A stretch of 64,000 nucleotides of DNA, taken from Parasedimentitalea huanghaiensis (GTDB lineage Bacteria > Pseudomonadota > Alphaproteobacteria > Rhodobacterales > Rhodobacteraceae). The stretch is taken from the NCBI RefSeq assembly GCF_009753675.1, contig NZ_WQLV01000001.1, positions 620,001 to 684,000 on the forward strand. The letters run 5' to 3'. The position numbers and the translations under genes are program-made. How positions within the stretch are numbered: the first letter of the stretch is position 1; the number at the start of each line of letters is the position of its first letter. Below are positions 17,557-25,852 of this stretch, in pieces. The notes beneath the pieces were generated by a model. It made no database searches and had not been told where the DNA came from. It saw only the letters and a list, made by a program, of their open reading frames with translations.

Positions 17557-18858
17557 TTACAGGGCTCTGAGCCGGGGCCTGAGCACCATGGCTGCGGGGC
17601 TGATTATCAGATCATGCAAAGCCCAGACCAGTGCATCCACCCGGTCCGGAGAACCCGCCCCCTGATATCCTTGCGACGTCATTTGGCACATCTGCTGTTC
17701 CAGATCCGCCAGGCCCGGCGCATGCAGCACCCGCCCCTGTTCGTACAGTGCAGCGACCGGCTCCGCGCGGGCCGATTTCCCGCGACTGGCGTGCAGTGGC
17801 TTGTAGGGCACCAAAGGGTCCACTTGCCGCAATACATTCTCCACCAGTGCTCCGCCCTGATTAACCTCGGCGACCAAACGATCAGCGCCAAATTCCTGCA
17901 TTGCGGCAATTGCAGCCTGGGCCCATGCCAGCGGCCTAACCCCCTGGACGGTTCGGTCCGCCAGCACATAGGCGCGCCAGTCTTGTGGCGGCCCCTGCAG
18001 AATGGCACCGGTCACGACAATCCCGCAGGCATCTGACGTTTTGCCAGCACTCACCGCCGGATCAACAGCCACCACCACGCGATCCAGTTTAGGAACGTGA
18101 TCCTGCAGCGCCGCCTGAACCATTTTACCGGTCCACAATGCGCCTTCGACATCTGACAGCAGAACACCTTCCAGCTCCTGTCGCCCAAGCCGCGTCCCTG
18201 CATATCGTGCCCGTACTTCGGTCAGGAAGGACGGCGCCAGATTGGCCCGGTTTGCCTCTGTTGTAGCATGGGTTTCGACTGTGGAGGGAAGCGCCAGTAT
18301 GTCACGCAGGACCTGAGCATTCCGCGGCGTGGTGGTGACACACACCCTTGGGTCCTGCCCCAGTCGCAGGGCAAATTGCAGCATATCCCAACTGGACCGA
18401 GCTTTTTTCCATTTGGCCAGTTCATCGGCCCAGGCCGCATCAAACTGAGGCCCGCGCAGCGCCTCGGGATCGTGGGCAGAAAAGGCCTGCGCTGTCGCGC
18501 CATTGGGCCAGATTAACTTGCGCTCACCAGCCTTCCATGTGGGCCGTCGATCCGGCGGTGAACAGGCAAGAATGCCACTGTCCCCCTGCACCATTACATC
18601 ACGCACCTGATCATAGGTTTCGCCCAACAAGGCCACGCGCCGGGCAGACCCCGGTTCCATCGGCAGGCTGCCTTCGACCTGTGCGCGCACCCATTCGGCC
18701 CCGGCACGGGTTTTGCCTGCTCCGCGCCCTCCCAGAATGACCCAGGACCGCCAGTCGCCTGTGGGTGGCACCTGATGCGACAGGGCCCAGTGTTCGAACA
18801 GATAGGGCAGCGCAATCAGCAGTTCATCCGGCAGTTCTTCCAGAAACATCTCGCTCAT
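17557..18858 (-). CDS. GTA large terminase (gp2)
   Basis: This 433-residue motor-nuclease packages host DNA into GTA heads. The Walker A motif GGRGAGKT lies at about residues 43-50. A Walker B-like segment DAAWADELAKW is near residue 145. The RNase H-like nuclease domain has acidic residues in VVAVDPAVSAGKTSD and LVAEVNQGGALVEN, with a further Asp in SPDRVDALVWALHDL. The ATG at 18858 overlaps the small terminase gene by about 35 bases; an ATG 9 bases downstream is an alternative. All motor and nuclease residues look intact. Confidence 0.92.
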   Translation of the reverse strand: MSEMFLEELPDELLIALPYLFEHWALSHQVPPTGDWRSWVILGGRGAGKTRAGAEWVRAQVEGSLPMEPGSARRVALLGETYDQVRDVMVQGDSGILACSPPDRRPTWKAGERKLIWPNGATAQAFSAHDPEALRGPQFDAAWADELAKWKKARSSWDMLQFALRLGQDPRVCVTTTPRNAQVLRDILALPSTVETHATTEANRANLAPSFLTEVRARYAGTRLGRQELEGVLLSDVEGALWTGKMVQAALQDHVPKLDRVVVAVDPAVSAGKTSDACGIVVTGAILQGPPQDWRAYVLADRTVQGVRPLAWAQAAIAAMQEFGADRLVAEVNQGGALVENVLRQVDPLVPYKPLHASRGKSARAEPVAALYEQGRVLHAPGLADLEQQMCQMTSQGYQGAGSPDRVDALVWALHDLIISPAAMVLRPRLRAL

Positions 18859-19180
18859 CACAGCAGGTACGTAAGGAAGCAAGTCGGCAGCGCAGATCGG
18901 AGCGCAGGCTGTCGAGATCAAGGGCGGGGCCGCTTTCTGTGAGGGATGCAAATTGGCTGCTTTGTGCGACAAGGGTTTTCTCCACTTTCTGGCAGTCCCG
19001 GATAAGCCCCTCAAGCTTGGCGAGTTGTGGTTTTGAGATGTCGCCGCCCACCTCTTGTTCAGCCTCCAGCTGCTCGCGCAGGGCCTCGGCCTCGTTGCGC
19101 AATCGCATGATGGACTCCTGTAGAGACCGAAGCAGATCAGCGGTTTTTTCTATGTCTGGAGACAGTGGGTTTTGCACCAT
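18824..19180 (-). CDS. GTA small terminase (gp1)
   Basis: The 118-residue protein is the first gene of the GTA cluster. It is mostly helical with a coiled-coil-prone centre (about residues 10-45, LRNEAEALREQLEAEQEVGG), as in GTA small terminases, which activate the large subunit without recognising a specific pac site. The ATG at 19180 was chosen because AGGAAA lies about 9 bases upstream; the frame stays open to 19276, and ATG 19213 is an alternative. Confidence 0.82.
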   Translation of the reverse strand: MVQNPLSPDIEKTADLLRSLQESIMRLRNEAEALREQLEAEQEVGGDISKPQLAKLEGLIRDCQKVEKTLVAQSSQFASLTESGPALDLDSLRSDLRCRLASLRTCCDERDVSGRTAG

Positions 19181-19361
19181 AGTCTGGATTTCCTCATGCG
19201 TTGTGATCCACATGAGAGACTCAAAACGGCCAAAGGAGTTGAACCCAAAGGCCGCTGTGATGTCTTCCAACTGCAATACAATCTATACGCGAAAATCTTG
19301 CAAAAGTCAAGACTTACAGGACAAGGTGCGTTCGGTGGGTAGGCAACAGCCAGCTATACCG
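19181..19361 (-). promoter_or_regulatory. Putative GTA promoter region
   Basis: This 180-base stretch lies between the first GTA gene and the next gene upstream on the same strand. The GTA structural transcript of R. capsulatus starts just upstream of gp1 and depends on the activator GafA; the same is expected here. I see no clear CtrA box and no convincing -35/-10 pair. Confidence 0.4.
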
Positions 19362-19754
19362 TCAGGCGTCCAAGTTAGTTTCAAGACTCACTGAGACATT
19401 CAACTTATTGCCGTCCAAATCGCGCACATAGGCTCCATAGTAATCTGGATGATAGCTGCGCGGGCCGGGTTTGCCTTCGTCTGTACCGCCGCACTCCAGC
19501 GCCGTTGCGTGAAACGCGCGTACGGCCGCAGCATCCGGCGCGTAGAACATGAACTGGCTGCCATTGCCGAAGGTGGCCGGTTGGTCGTTAAAGGGTACGA
19601 TGAGAAACACGCTTATTCGCCCATCAGCGCCTGCATAGCCCACTTCGCGCGGTTCGGTCAGGACACGGCGCATGCCGACGGTTGCCAGGACAGTGTCGTA
19701 GAACTGAGTGGCGGCAGTGATGTCATTGGTGCCGATGCATACGCCGGATAGCAT
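19362..19754 (-). CDS. VOC (glyoxalase-like) family protein
   Basis: This 130-residue protein has a vicinal oxygen chelate fold with two beta-alpha-beta-beta-beta modules. The first begins CIGTNDITAATQFYDTVLATVG and the second contains YHPDYYGAYVRDLDGNKL, the typical ending of glyoxalase/dioxygenase-like VOC proteins. AAGGA lies upstream of the ATG. The substrate is unknown; such proteins include glyoxalases, isomerases and antibiotic-binding proteins. It stands alone before the GTA promoter region. Confidence 0.85.
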   Translation of the reverse strand: MLSGVCIGTNDITAATQFYDTVLATVGMRRVLTEPREVGYAGADGRISVFLIVPFNDQPATFGNGSQFMFYAPDAAAVRAFHATALECGGTDEGKPGPRSYHPDYYGAYVRDLDGNKLNVSVSLETNLDA

Positions 19755-19863
19755 GGTTGGTGTTTCCTTTGGCTGAGTTGATTTCTATGGTGCATATTCA
19801 CTAACTCACATGGATCGCACCGAATATTGCTCAGCGCACTATGAATTAAGTATCTCTAGAAAA

Positions 19864-20133
19864 TCACTCTTTTTTCGATTTCCAGAAACCATAAACCAGA
19901 AGAAAGCAGAACAGCGGCATCATAAAGAAAACAATAAAATCGCCGAGTGTCGCGTATCCGCTATCGTAGTAACTTTTTGGAAGATACGTCCTCCAAGCAA
20001 TTAACAATGGAAACATCCACCCACAGGCCTGCAGAGCAGGAAGGCTATACCTCCAGAACTCCCTCAGTAGGCTTACGAAACCTACTTGCTTCACTTTGGT
20101 CTCCCGGTTCACGCTTGGCTGCCGTTTCCCCAA
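19864..20133 (-). CDS. Small membrane protein of unknown function
   Basis: The frame encodes up to 89 residues with two hydrophobic segments (about residues 30-48 and 66-84) and a Lys-rich C-terminus. I recognise no family. The start is weak: the longest form uses TTG at 20133 without a clear ribosome binding site. Confidence 0.45.
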   Translation of the reverse strand: MGKRQPSVNRETKVKQVGFVSLLREFWRYSLPALQACGWMFPLLIAWRTYLPKSYYDSGYATLGDFIVFFMMPLFCFLLVYGFWKSKKE

Positions 20134-20435
20134 GCCACTAACAGCAGAGCGTTCGATGCGGATAATACGGCAACTTATGTTGCAGTCACTTTAGTGGGTT
20201 GTGAGGTGAGAAGCCAGATCCCGGATAGAGGGTGTGTGATCTGTGGGCACAATCCCCATGCAGCTCAGTTGAGCTAAAGCACACCTCCCCAAGGGCAGTG
20301 CCTGACCTTGGGCGTGCTGTAAGCACGCATTCAGCGTGGCGGAAAGGTTAGGCGCGGTCCGGCGGTGCCGGACCTAGTTCGTTTTTCGTGTGCACTAGAA
20401 ATTGGATAATTCCAGCTACAAGGTTGAGTACGCAT
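20134..20435. other. Intergenic region with a row of palindromes
   Basis: No gene is seen. Three hairpins follow one another: 20288-20312 (CCCAAGG with CCTTGGG), 20312-20328 (GCGTGCT, 3-base loop, AGCACGC) and 20356-20374 (GGTCCGGC, 3-base loop, GCCGGACC), the last followed by a short T run at 20381-20385. A further palindrome AGCTCA-GT-TGAGCT lies at 20262-20275. Confidence 0.6.
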
Positions 20436-20681
20436 TTAGAAATCAAAAAGGTCCTCTAAAAACCCACCGCGTTTTTTCTTCTTTTTATAGCTGTGATCCT
20501 CATATCCGCGATCTCTATCCCGGTGTTGTTGGGGCGCCGGCGCTGACATTGCCCCGCGCTCGATGATTTTGTCCAGCTCTCCACGGTCCAGCCAAACACC
20601 GCGGCATTGGGGGCAATAATCGATCTCAACACCTGAACGATCCGTAATCACAAGAGTTGTTCCGTCAATTGGGCACTTCAC
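20436..20681 (-). CDS. Zinc-ribbon protein, TFIIB-like
   Basis: This 81-residue protein has the zf-TFIIB type zinc ribbon: CPIDGTTL near the start and CPQCRGVWLDRGELDKI about 20 residues later, giving four zinc ligands in all. The C-terminus is a charged, Lys-rich tail ending in an acidic/aromatic patch (FLEDLFDF). The start is GTG at 20681, supported by AAAGGAG 8 bases upstream. Function is unknown. Confidence 0.85.
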   Translation of the reverse strand: MKCPIDGTTLVITDRSGVEIDYCPQCRGVWLDRGELDKIIERGAMSAPAPQQHRDRDRGYEDHSYKKKKKRGGFLEDLFDF

Positions 20682-20840
20682 AAGTATGTCTCCTTTGAAC
20701 TCATCACGTTCGATTTAGGAGCACCCAGCATGACTGACATCCGTATTATTAGGTAGGCGGCGCGGGAAACTTCCAATGTTCAAACCGGTTTCCGCGCGTG
20801 CGCTTGCTTACCCCCATCACCAAACAATGCCATAGACGCA

Positions 20841-20870
20841 AAAAAGGGCGCCGAAGCGCCCTCTTCTTTT
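20841..20870 (-). terminator. Terminator of the fab-mltG cluster
   Basis: GGGCGC (20846-20851), CGAA loop, GCGCCC (20856-20861), flanked by five A on the left (five T on the minus strand) and a T-rich run on the right. It lies 25 bases past the mltG stop and may work in both directions. Confidence 0.85.
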
Positions 20871-20885
20871 GGCCAACGGCCAATA

Positions 20886-22040
20886 TCAGTTGTTTTGTCG
20901 TTCCGCTTCAATCGCGCGCCATTTCACGACGTTGCGATTGTGCTGTTCAAGCGTTTCGGCAAAGGCGTGGCCCCCGGTGCCATCAGCCACAAAGAACACG
21001 TAGTCAGTTGTGTCGGGATCCACAGCCGCCTGAAGGCTGGCCATGCCTGGGTTGGCAATAGGGGTCGGTGGCAGGCCTTCGATCACATAGGTGTTCCACG
21101 GTGTGACCTTGCGCAGCTCACTTTGGCGCAGGCCACGGCCCAAGACGCCTTCGCCCTTAGTGACGCCATAGATCACTGTGGGGTCAGTTTGCAGGCGCAT
21201 GCCGCGATTCAGGCGGTTGGTGAAGACACTGGCAACCTGACGACGCTCATTCGGGACACCGGTTTCTTTCTCAATAATCGAGGCAAGGATCAGCATTTCT
21301 TCGGGGTTTGCCAGTGGCAACCCATCGGTGCGGGCCTCCCACGCGGCATTGATGCGCAGCTGTTGGCGTTCCTGCATCTCAGCAAGAATATCAGCCCGCT
21401 TGGAACCCGGCACCACTTCATAGCTATCCGGCGCCAGCATGCCCTCGGGTGGGCGTTCGCCTGGATCGCCATCCAGCACATCCATCGCCTTGAGCGCCTC
21501 AACCACCTGCCAGCTGGTCACACCTTCGGCCAGAGCAATGCGATATCGGGTATCTGCTTCTGAACGCTTTTCCGTGTACACGGCAGGTGTTTCGTCAACA
21601 CCGGGCTGGAATTCTGCACGTTCAACAAATTTGTTGCTGGCCGGATCCAGTTCACGCACCTCGGCAAAAATACGCGTGATGCCAACGCGGTAAACAATCT
21701 CGGTCCCACAGGAGCTCGCACCCGCAGTGGTCACCTGCGCCACGATTTCTTCCATTGAAGAACCCGCATCGACCAAAAAACTACCCGCCTTGAGCAGGCC
21801 GGTTTTTTCGCTGTATTTGGCACCGATACGGAACATTGCCCCATTGGTCACCGCGCCCTGCTCTTCCAGGTCGCGGCTCACCTTGGTCATGTTCGAGCCC
21901 CGCTCTACCCGCAGGCAGATCGCTGTTTCCAGCGGTCCACTTGCAGTATATTGCGACTTACCCCAGAGGATTACCCCCCCAAGGAGAAACAGCCCTACCA
22001 CCAGGAAGGTCAGCATATTTGAGGCAAGGCTACGCCACAT
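20886..22040 (-). CDS. mltG: Endolytic murein transglycosylase
   Basis: This inner-membrane enzyme cuts nascent glycan strands and helps set their length. The 384-residue protein has one N-terminal membrane segment (about residues 8-26), a LysM-like periplasmic region and the YceG/MltG catalytic domain. The catalytic Glu257 lies in LASIIEKETG, followed by RRQVASVFTNRL and MRLQTDPTVIYG. Its ATG overlaps the fabF stop by one base (TGATG), so it is coupled to fatty acid synthesis, a common arrangement in bacteria. Confidence 0.93.
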   Translation of the reverse strand: MWRSLASNMLTFLVVGLFLLGGVILWGKSQYTASGPLETAICLRVERGSNMTKVSRDLEEQGAVTNGAMFRIGAKYSEKTGLLKAGSFLVDAGSSMEEIVAQVTTAGASSCGTEIVYRVGITRIFAEVRELDPASNKFVERAEFQPGVDETPAVYTEKRSEADTRYRIALAEGVTSWQVVEALKAMDVLDGDPGERPPEGMLAPDSYEVVPGSKRADILAEMQERQQLRINAAWEARTDGLPLANPEEMLILASIIEKETGVPNERRQVASVFTNRLNRGMRLQTDPTVIYGVTKGEGVLGRGLRQSELRKVTPWNTYVIEGLPPTPIANPGMASLQAAVDPDTTDYVFFVADGTGGHAFAETLEQHNRNVVKWRAIEAERQNN

Positions 22041-23305
22041 CAGTCAGCGCGCCCAAAGATGACGGATGCGTTGGTGCCACCAAAGCCAAAGGAATTGGAC
22101 AGGGCCACATCGATTTTACGAGCGCGTTTGGCATTAGGGGCCAGATCAACCACCGATTCAACCGCCGGATTGTCCAGGTTGATCGTTGGCGGGGCAACCT
22201 GATCACGGATAGCCAGGATCGAGAAGATCGCCTCGATCGCGCCAGCAGCCCCCAACAGGTGGCCGGTGGACGATTTGGTCGACGACATTGTGACCGAAGC
22301 GGCATCGTCACCGAGCATCCGCTCAACTGCACCCAGTTCAATGGTATCAGCCATGGTCGAGGTGCCATGCGCATTGATGTAATCAATATCTGCAGGTTTC
22401 AGGCCAGCATTGGCCAGAGCAGCCCGCATGGAGCGTTCACCGCCCTCACCTGTCTCGGATGGCGCTGTGATATGATAGGCATCGCCAGACATGCCATAGC
22501 CCAGAACTTCGGCATAGATTTTTGCGCCGCGCGCTTTGGCGTGTTCGTATTCTTCCAGAACCACCACACCGGCCCCTTCGCCCATCACGAATCCATCGCG
22601 GTCGGCGTCATAGGGTCGGCTAGCCTTGGTCGGGTCGTCAGCCATTTTGGTCGACAGCGCCTTACAGGCATTAAAGCCCGCAATACCAATTTCACAAATA
22701 GCGGCTTCGGCGCCACCAGCAATCATGACATCGGCATCACCGGCTTTGATCAGACGACTGGCGTCTCCAATAGCGTGGGCACCGGTGGAACAGGCGGTCA
22801 CAACAGAGTGGTTCGGACCCTTGAACCCAAAACGGATCGAAACCTGCCCAGAGATCAGGTTGATCAGCGCGCCGGGGATAAAGAACGGGGATACCCGACG
22901 GGGGCCGCGTTCTTTCATCATGACTGCGGTGTCCGCGATCGAGCTAAGGCCACCAATACCGGAGCCAATCATCACGCCGGTACGAAACTGATCTTCTTCA
23001 GTTTCAGCAGTCCAGCCAGCATCACGCACCGCCATATCAGCGGCTGCGATTCCATAGAGAATGAAATCATCGACCTTACGCTGTTCTTTTTTCGCCAGCC
23101 ATTCGTCAGGGTTAAAGGTACCATCGGAGCCATCGCCGCGTGGAACTTCGCAGGCATAGGTGGTGGCAACGCCGCTTTCAACGGCATCAAACAGGGTAAT
23201 CGGGCCCGCGCCGGACTGACCGTCCAACAGACGCGACCAGCTTTCTTCGACACCGCTGGCCAGCGGCGTGACCAATCCCAGACCGGTAACAACAACTCGA
23301 CGCAT
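22040..23305 (-). CDS. fabF: 3-oxoacyl-[ACP] synthase II
   Basis: FabF elongates acyl-ACP by condensation with malonyl-ACP and drives cis-vaccenate formation. The 421-residue protein carries the Cys-His-His triad: Cys172 in VTACSTGAHAIG, His313 in NAHGTSTMAD and His349 in SSTKSSTGHLLGAAG. The ATG at 23305 has GGAGAGCAAGGA upstream and matches the family start MRRVVVTGLG. It follows the hisA-like gene after 297 bases and is coupled to mltG. Confidence 0.95.
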   Translation of the reverse strand: MRRVVVTGLGLVTPLASGVEESWSRLLDGQSGAGPITLFDAVESGVATTYACEVPRGDGSDGTFNPDEWLAKKEQRKVDDFILYGIAAADMAVRDAGWTAETEEDQFRTGVMIGSGIGGLSSIADTAVMMKERGPRRVSPFFIPGALINLISGQVSIRFGFKGPNHSVVTACSTGAHAIGDASRLIKAGDADVMIAGGAEAAICEIGIAGFNACKALSTKMADDPTKASRPYDADRDGFVMGEGAGVVVLEEYEHAKARGAKIYAEVLGYGMSGDAYHITAPSETGEGGERSMRAALANAGLKPADIDYINAHGTSTMADTIELGAVERMLGDDAASVTMSSTKSSTGHLLGAAGAIEAIFSILAIRDQVAPPTINLDNPAVESVVDLAPNAKRARKIDVALSNSFGFGGTNASVIFGRAD

Positions 23306-23602
23306 TCCTTGCTCTCCTTTGCCTCGGCAATTCGGTTTCAAATAGCTCAGATTGCCACAAAAGTGCAAGTGGCCCGAATGTCGGACGATTTAACGGGGAA
23401 CTCACGGCTGAGGCAGCATGTGGTTAACCCATAGCAGTCAAACTGATGCTGTAGTGAGAACAGTTACAAGGTTCCTAGCCCTCACCGCGTTCCCGAGGGC
23501 AGGATAGGTGCAGACCGCGATCGTGAGCCACGCCTTCGCGGTCTGCTTCCAAATTGTTGAACGCGCAACTTTTGGCCATACAAGCAGTTTTCCGCCTGTG
23601 GA

Positions 23603-24346
23603 TCAGAGCAATTCCGCCACGGCTTCGGGTTCAGGTATCGCCATTTGCAATGCGTCTTCAACTGTCAGCGTTTTGCGGAACAGCGCCCGCCCCACCAGCG
23701 CGCCTGAGATAGAGCCAATGTATTTCAACCGTGAGATATCATCAGCCTTGCGTACCACACCGCTGGCAATGACCGGAGCCTTGGCCGCGCTGGCCAACCC
23801 CGCAATCAGCCCCAGCTGGGCCTCGACATCTGACATATCACTGTCGATATCGGTAATTATGATGCCAGCAAACGGCGCGTCGCCGAACGCCTCGATAAAG
23901 CCCTGAGGTGTAAAGGCACCGGGCTGGCGCCAGCCGTCGCTCATCACCTGCCCTTGCCAGATATCAACGGCCAAAACGATCTGATCCGGGTGCTGTCTGG
24001 CCAATTCCTCAACCAATGTTGGATCACGCAAGGCCAGCGTTCCCACAACAATACGCCCAACGCCTTTTTCAAGCCAGTGTTCGATGTGTTCGCGGCTGCG
24101 CATGCCGCCGCCCAGTTGGACCGGAATACCAACGTTACGAATAATGTCTTCGATCAGCTCTGCATTGTCACCATTGCCTTCGATCGCGTTGAAATCGGTC
24201 AGGTGCATCCACTCCGCACCCGCTGCGGCAAAGCTATGAGCAGTTTCAACCGGATCTACATGCCACAGCATTGGCTCATCCAGCCGCCCCTTGTCCAGGG
24301 TCACACAATGCCCGTTCTGCAATTCCATCGTAGGGTAAATCATCAT
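23603..24346 (-). CDS. HisA-like TIM-barrel isomerase paralogue
   Basis: The 247-residue protein belongs to the HisA/HisF family (phosphoribosylformimino-5-aminoimidazole carboxamide ribotide isomerase). Phosphate-binding loops PVQLGGGMR and ASGVV, with GALVGRALF near the end, are present, as is the second conserved Asp in LAVDIWQGQVMSDGW. The first catalytic Asp of HisA (in the motif AxDL near residue 8) is replaced by Glu8 (PTMELQNG). It sits between acpP and fabF, far from other his genes, so it is probably a second HisA-like protein with a changed or relaxed role. GGAGG lies 9 bases before the ATG at 24346. Confidence 0.8.
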   Translation of the reverse strand: MMIYPTMELQNGHCVTLDKGRLDEPMLWHVDPVETAHSFAAAGAEWMHLTDFNAIEGNGDNAELIEDIIRNVGIPVQLGGGMRSREHIEHWLEKGVGRIVVGTLALRDPTLVEELARQHPDQIVLAVDIWQGQVMSDGWRQPGAFTPQGFIEAFGDAPFAGIIITDIDSDMSDVEAQLGLIAGLASAAKAPVIASGVVRKADDISRLKYIGSISGALVGRALFRKTLTVEDALQMAIPEPEAVAELL

Positions 24347-24437
24347 GGTGGGCTGCCTCCAGTTACATCGACTGAGGCATGATAGCATATCGCGCCCCTC
24401 AAATCTGAGACTGGGCTGAAAATTGCCGGAGGCCGCA

Positions 24438-24473
24438 AACAAAAACGGCGTCTTCCGTTTGGAAAACGCCGTT
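24438..24473 (-). terminator. Terminator of acpP
   Basis: A 13-base stem with one mismatch (24444-24456 with 24461-24473, loop GTTT) is followed on the minus strand by five T. It lies 30 bases past the acpP stop and separates acpP from the hisA-like gene. Confidence 0.88.
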
Positions 24474-24502
24474 CAGATCATCACCAGAAGGTGACGGAAA
24501 GC

Positions 24503-24736
24503 TTAGGAAGCTTCAGTGATGAATTTCACTGCGTCGCCGAAGGACTGGATAGTCTCAGCAGCGTCGTCAGGAATTTCAATGCCGAACTCTTCTTCGAACG
24601 CCATAACCAGCTCAACTGTGTCCAGGCTGTCTGCGCCCAGATCGTCGATGAACGATGCGTTCTCGGTCACTTTGTCTTCTTCAACACCCAGGTGCTCTAC
24701 AACGATCTTTTTTACGCGGTCTGCGACGTCGCTCAT
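24503..24736 (-). CDS. acpP: Acyl carrier protein
   Basis: The small acidic protein of 77 residues carries the growing acyl chain on a 4'-phosphopantetheine arm. The attachment Ser37 lies in [17 protein letters not shown]. Length and sequence are standard. GAGGA precedes the ATG. It has its own terminator, fitting the high and separate expression usual for acpP. Confidence 0.97.
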   Translation of the reverse strand: MSDVADRVKKIVVEHLGVEEDKVTENASFIDDLGADSLDTVELVMAFEEEFGIEIPDDAAETIQSFGDAVKFITEAS

Positions 24737-25052
24737 GTCAATTCCTCGTCAATTCAGGGCTCTATCTGCCCGTTTCTGCCCTTGCCCGCACGGGGGGACA
24801 TGTTTTGCCCAATCCGGGCGGTTCGATCCCCGACCAGCGGGGGTGCCGCATGGTCCCGTAAAGGAAGCCATTGAAGCAAATATGCGCCGCCTATAGCACA
24901 GCTAACAGCAGAGGCAAACGATTTCGCTTGGTCATTTACTTGCTTTGTCTACCATTTACAGGCGTCAAGCGACGCAGATGGGAGCACCATTGGTCCCTTA
25001 CAAGGAGTGCCCTGAATTTATTGGGCAATCCAGTATTTTTTTCGCGGCAAGC
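24737..25052 (-). promoter_or_regulatory. Gap between fabG and acpP, probable acpP promoter
   Basis: No gene is seen in these 316 bases. The part near 24737-24870 is GC-rich, the rest AT-rich. It must hold the acpP promoter and leader; I cannot single out the boxes. Confidence 0.4.
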
Positions 25053-25790
25053 TTATAGCATCGCCATGCCACCATTGACGTGCAGCGTTGTGCCCGTGAC
25101 ATAGGCTGCCTCTGCGCTGGCAAGATACAGCACGGCAGCTGCGATCTCTTTCGAATCCCCCATGCGACCGGCCGGGATCTGGGTCAGAATCGCGTCTTTC
25201 TGAGTGTCGTTCAGTTTGTCTGTCATTGCAGTTGCAATGAAGCCCGGTGCAACGGCGTTGACGGTGATGCCCCGGTTGGCGACCTCATAAGCCAGCGATT
25301 TCGACATGCCAACCATACCCGCCTTGGACGCAGCATAGTTGCCCTGCCCCGGATTGCCGGTGGCACCAACAATGGACGAGATATTGATGATACGGCCCCA
25401 GCGGGCTTTCATCATGCCGCGCAGCACGCCACGACACAGACGCATGGTAGAAGTCAGATTGACATTGATAACGCTATCCCACTCGTCATCTTTCATTCGC
25501 ATAAACAGGTTGTCACGGGTGATACCGGCATTATTGACCAGAATATCAACAGAACCCATTGCCGCGATTGCTGCTTTTGGCAGGGCTTCAACCGAGTCTT
25601 TTTCAGACAGGTTACAGGTCAGCACATGGGCGCGCTCACCCAGTTCAGCGGCCAGCGCCTGCAGGGGTTCTTCGCGGGTACCAGACAGCACCACAGTGGC
25701 ACCAGCGGCGTGAAGGCTGCGTGCAATGTCGCCGCCAATGCCACCGGATGCGCCGGTGATCAGAGCGTTCTTGCCAGTCAAATCAAACAT
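25053..25790 (-). CDS. fabG: 3-oxoacyl-[ACP] reductase
   Basis: FabG reduces 3-oxoacyl-ACP with NADPH in each elongation round. The 245-residue SDR protein has the cofactor motif TGASGGIGG (residues 12-20), NNAG at 86-89, and the catalytic Ser139, Tyr152 and Lys156 (NYAASKAG). It lies 62 bases after fabD on the same strand. AAAGGAC precedes the ATG. Confidence 0.95.
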   Translation of the reverse strand: MFDLTGKNALITGASGGIGGDIARSLHAAGATVVLSGTREEPLQALAAELGERAHVLTCNLSEKDSVEALPKAAIAAMGSVDILVNNAGITRDNLFMRMKDDEWDSVINVNLTSTMRLCRGVLRGMMKARWGRIINISSIVGATGNPGQGNYAASKAGMVGMSKSLAYEVANRGITVNAVAPGFIATAMTDKLNDTQKDAILTQIPAGRMGDSKEIAAAVLYLASAEAAYVTGTTLHVNGGMAML

Positions 25791-25852
25791 ATCTTGTCCT
25801 TTAAGGTTCCGCTGCGCCTGCTTTGACGCATTGGAATTGGAATATCTATCGC

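Noticed and set aside
4731-19180. An ordinary prophage instead of a GTA
   Set aside because: Integrase, repressor, replication and lysis genes are absent from the block and the gene order and sizes are those of the Rhodobacter-type GTA.
21836-23434. A 532-codon open frame antisense to fabF and mltG
   Set aside because: It covers two clear genes on the other strand, has no ribosome binding site and no recognisable domain.
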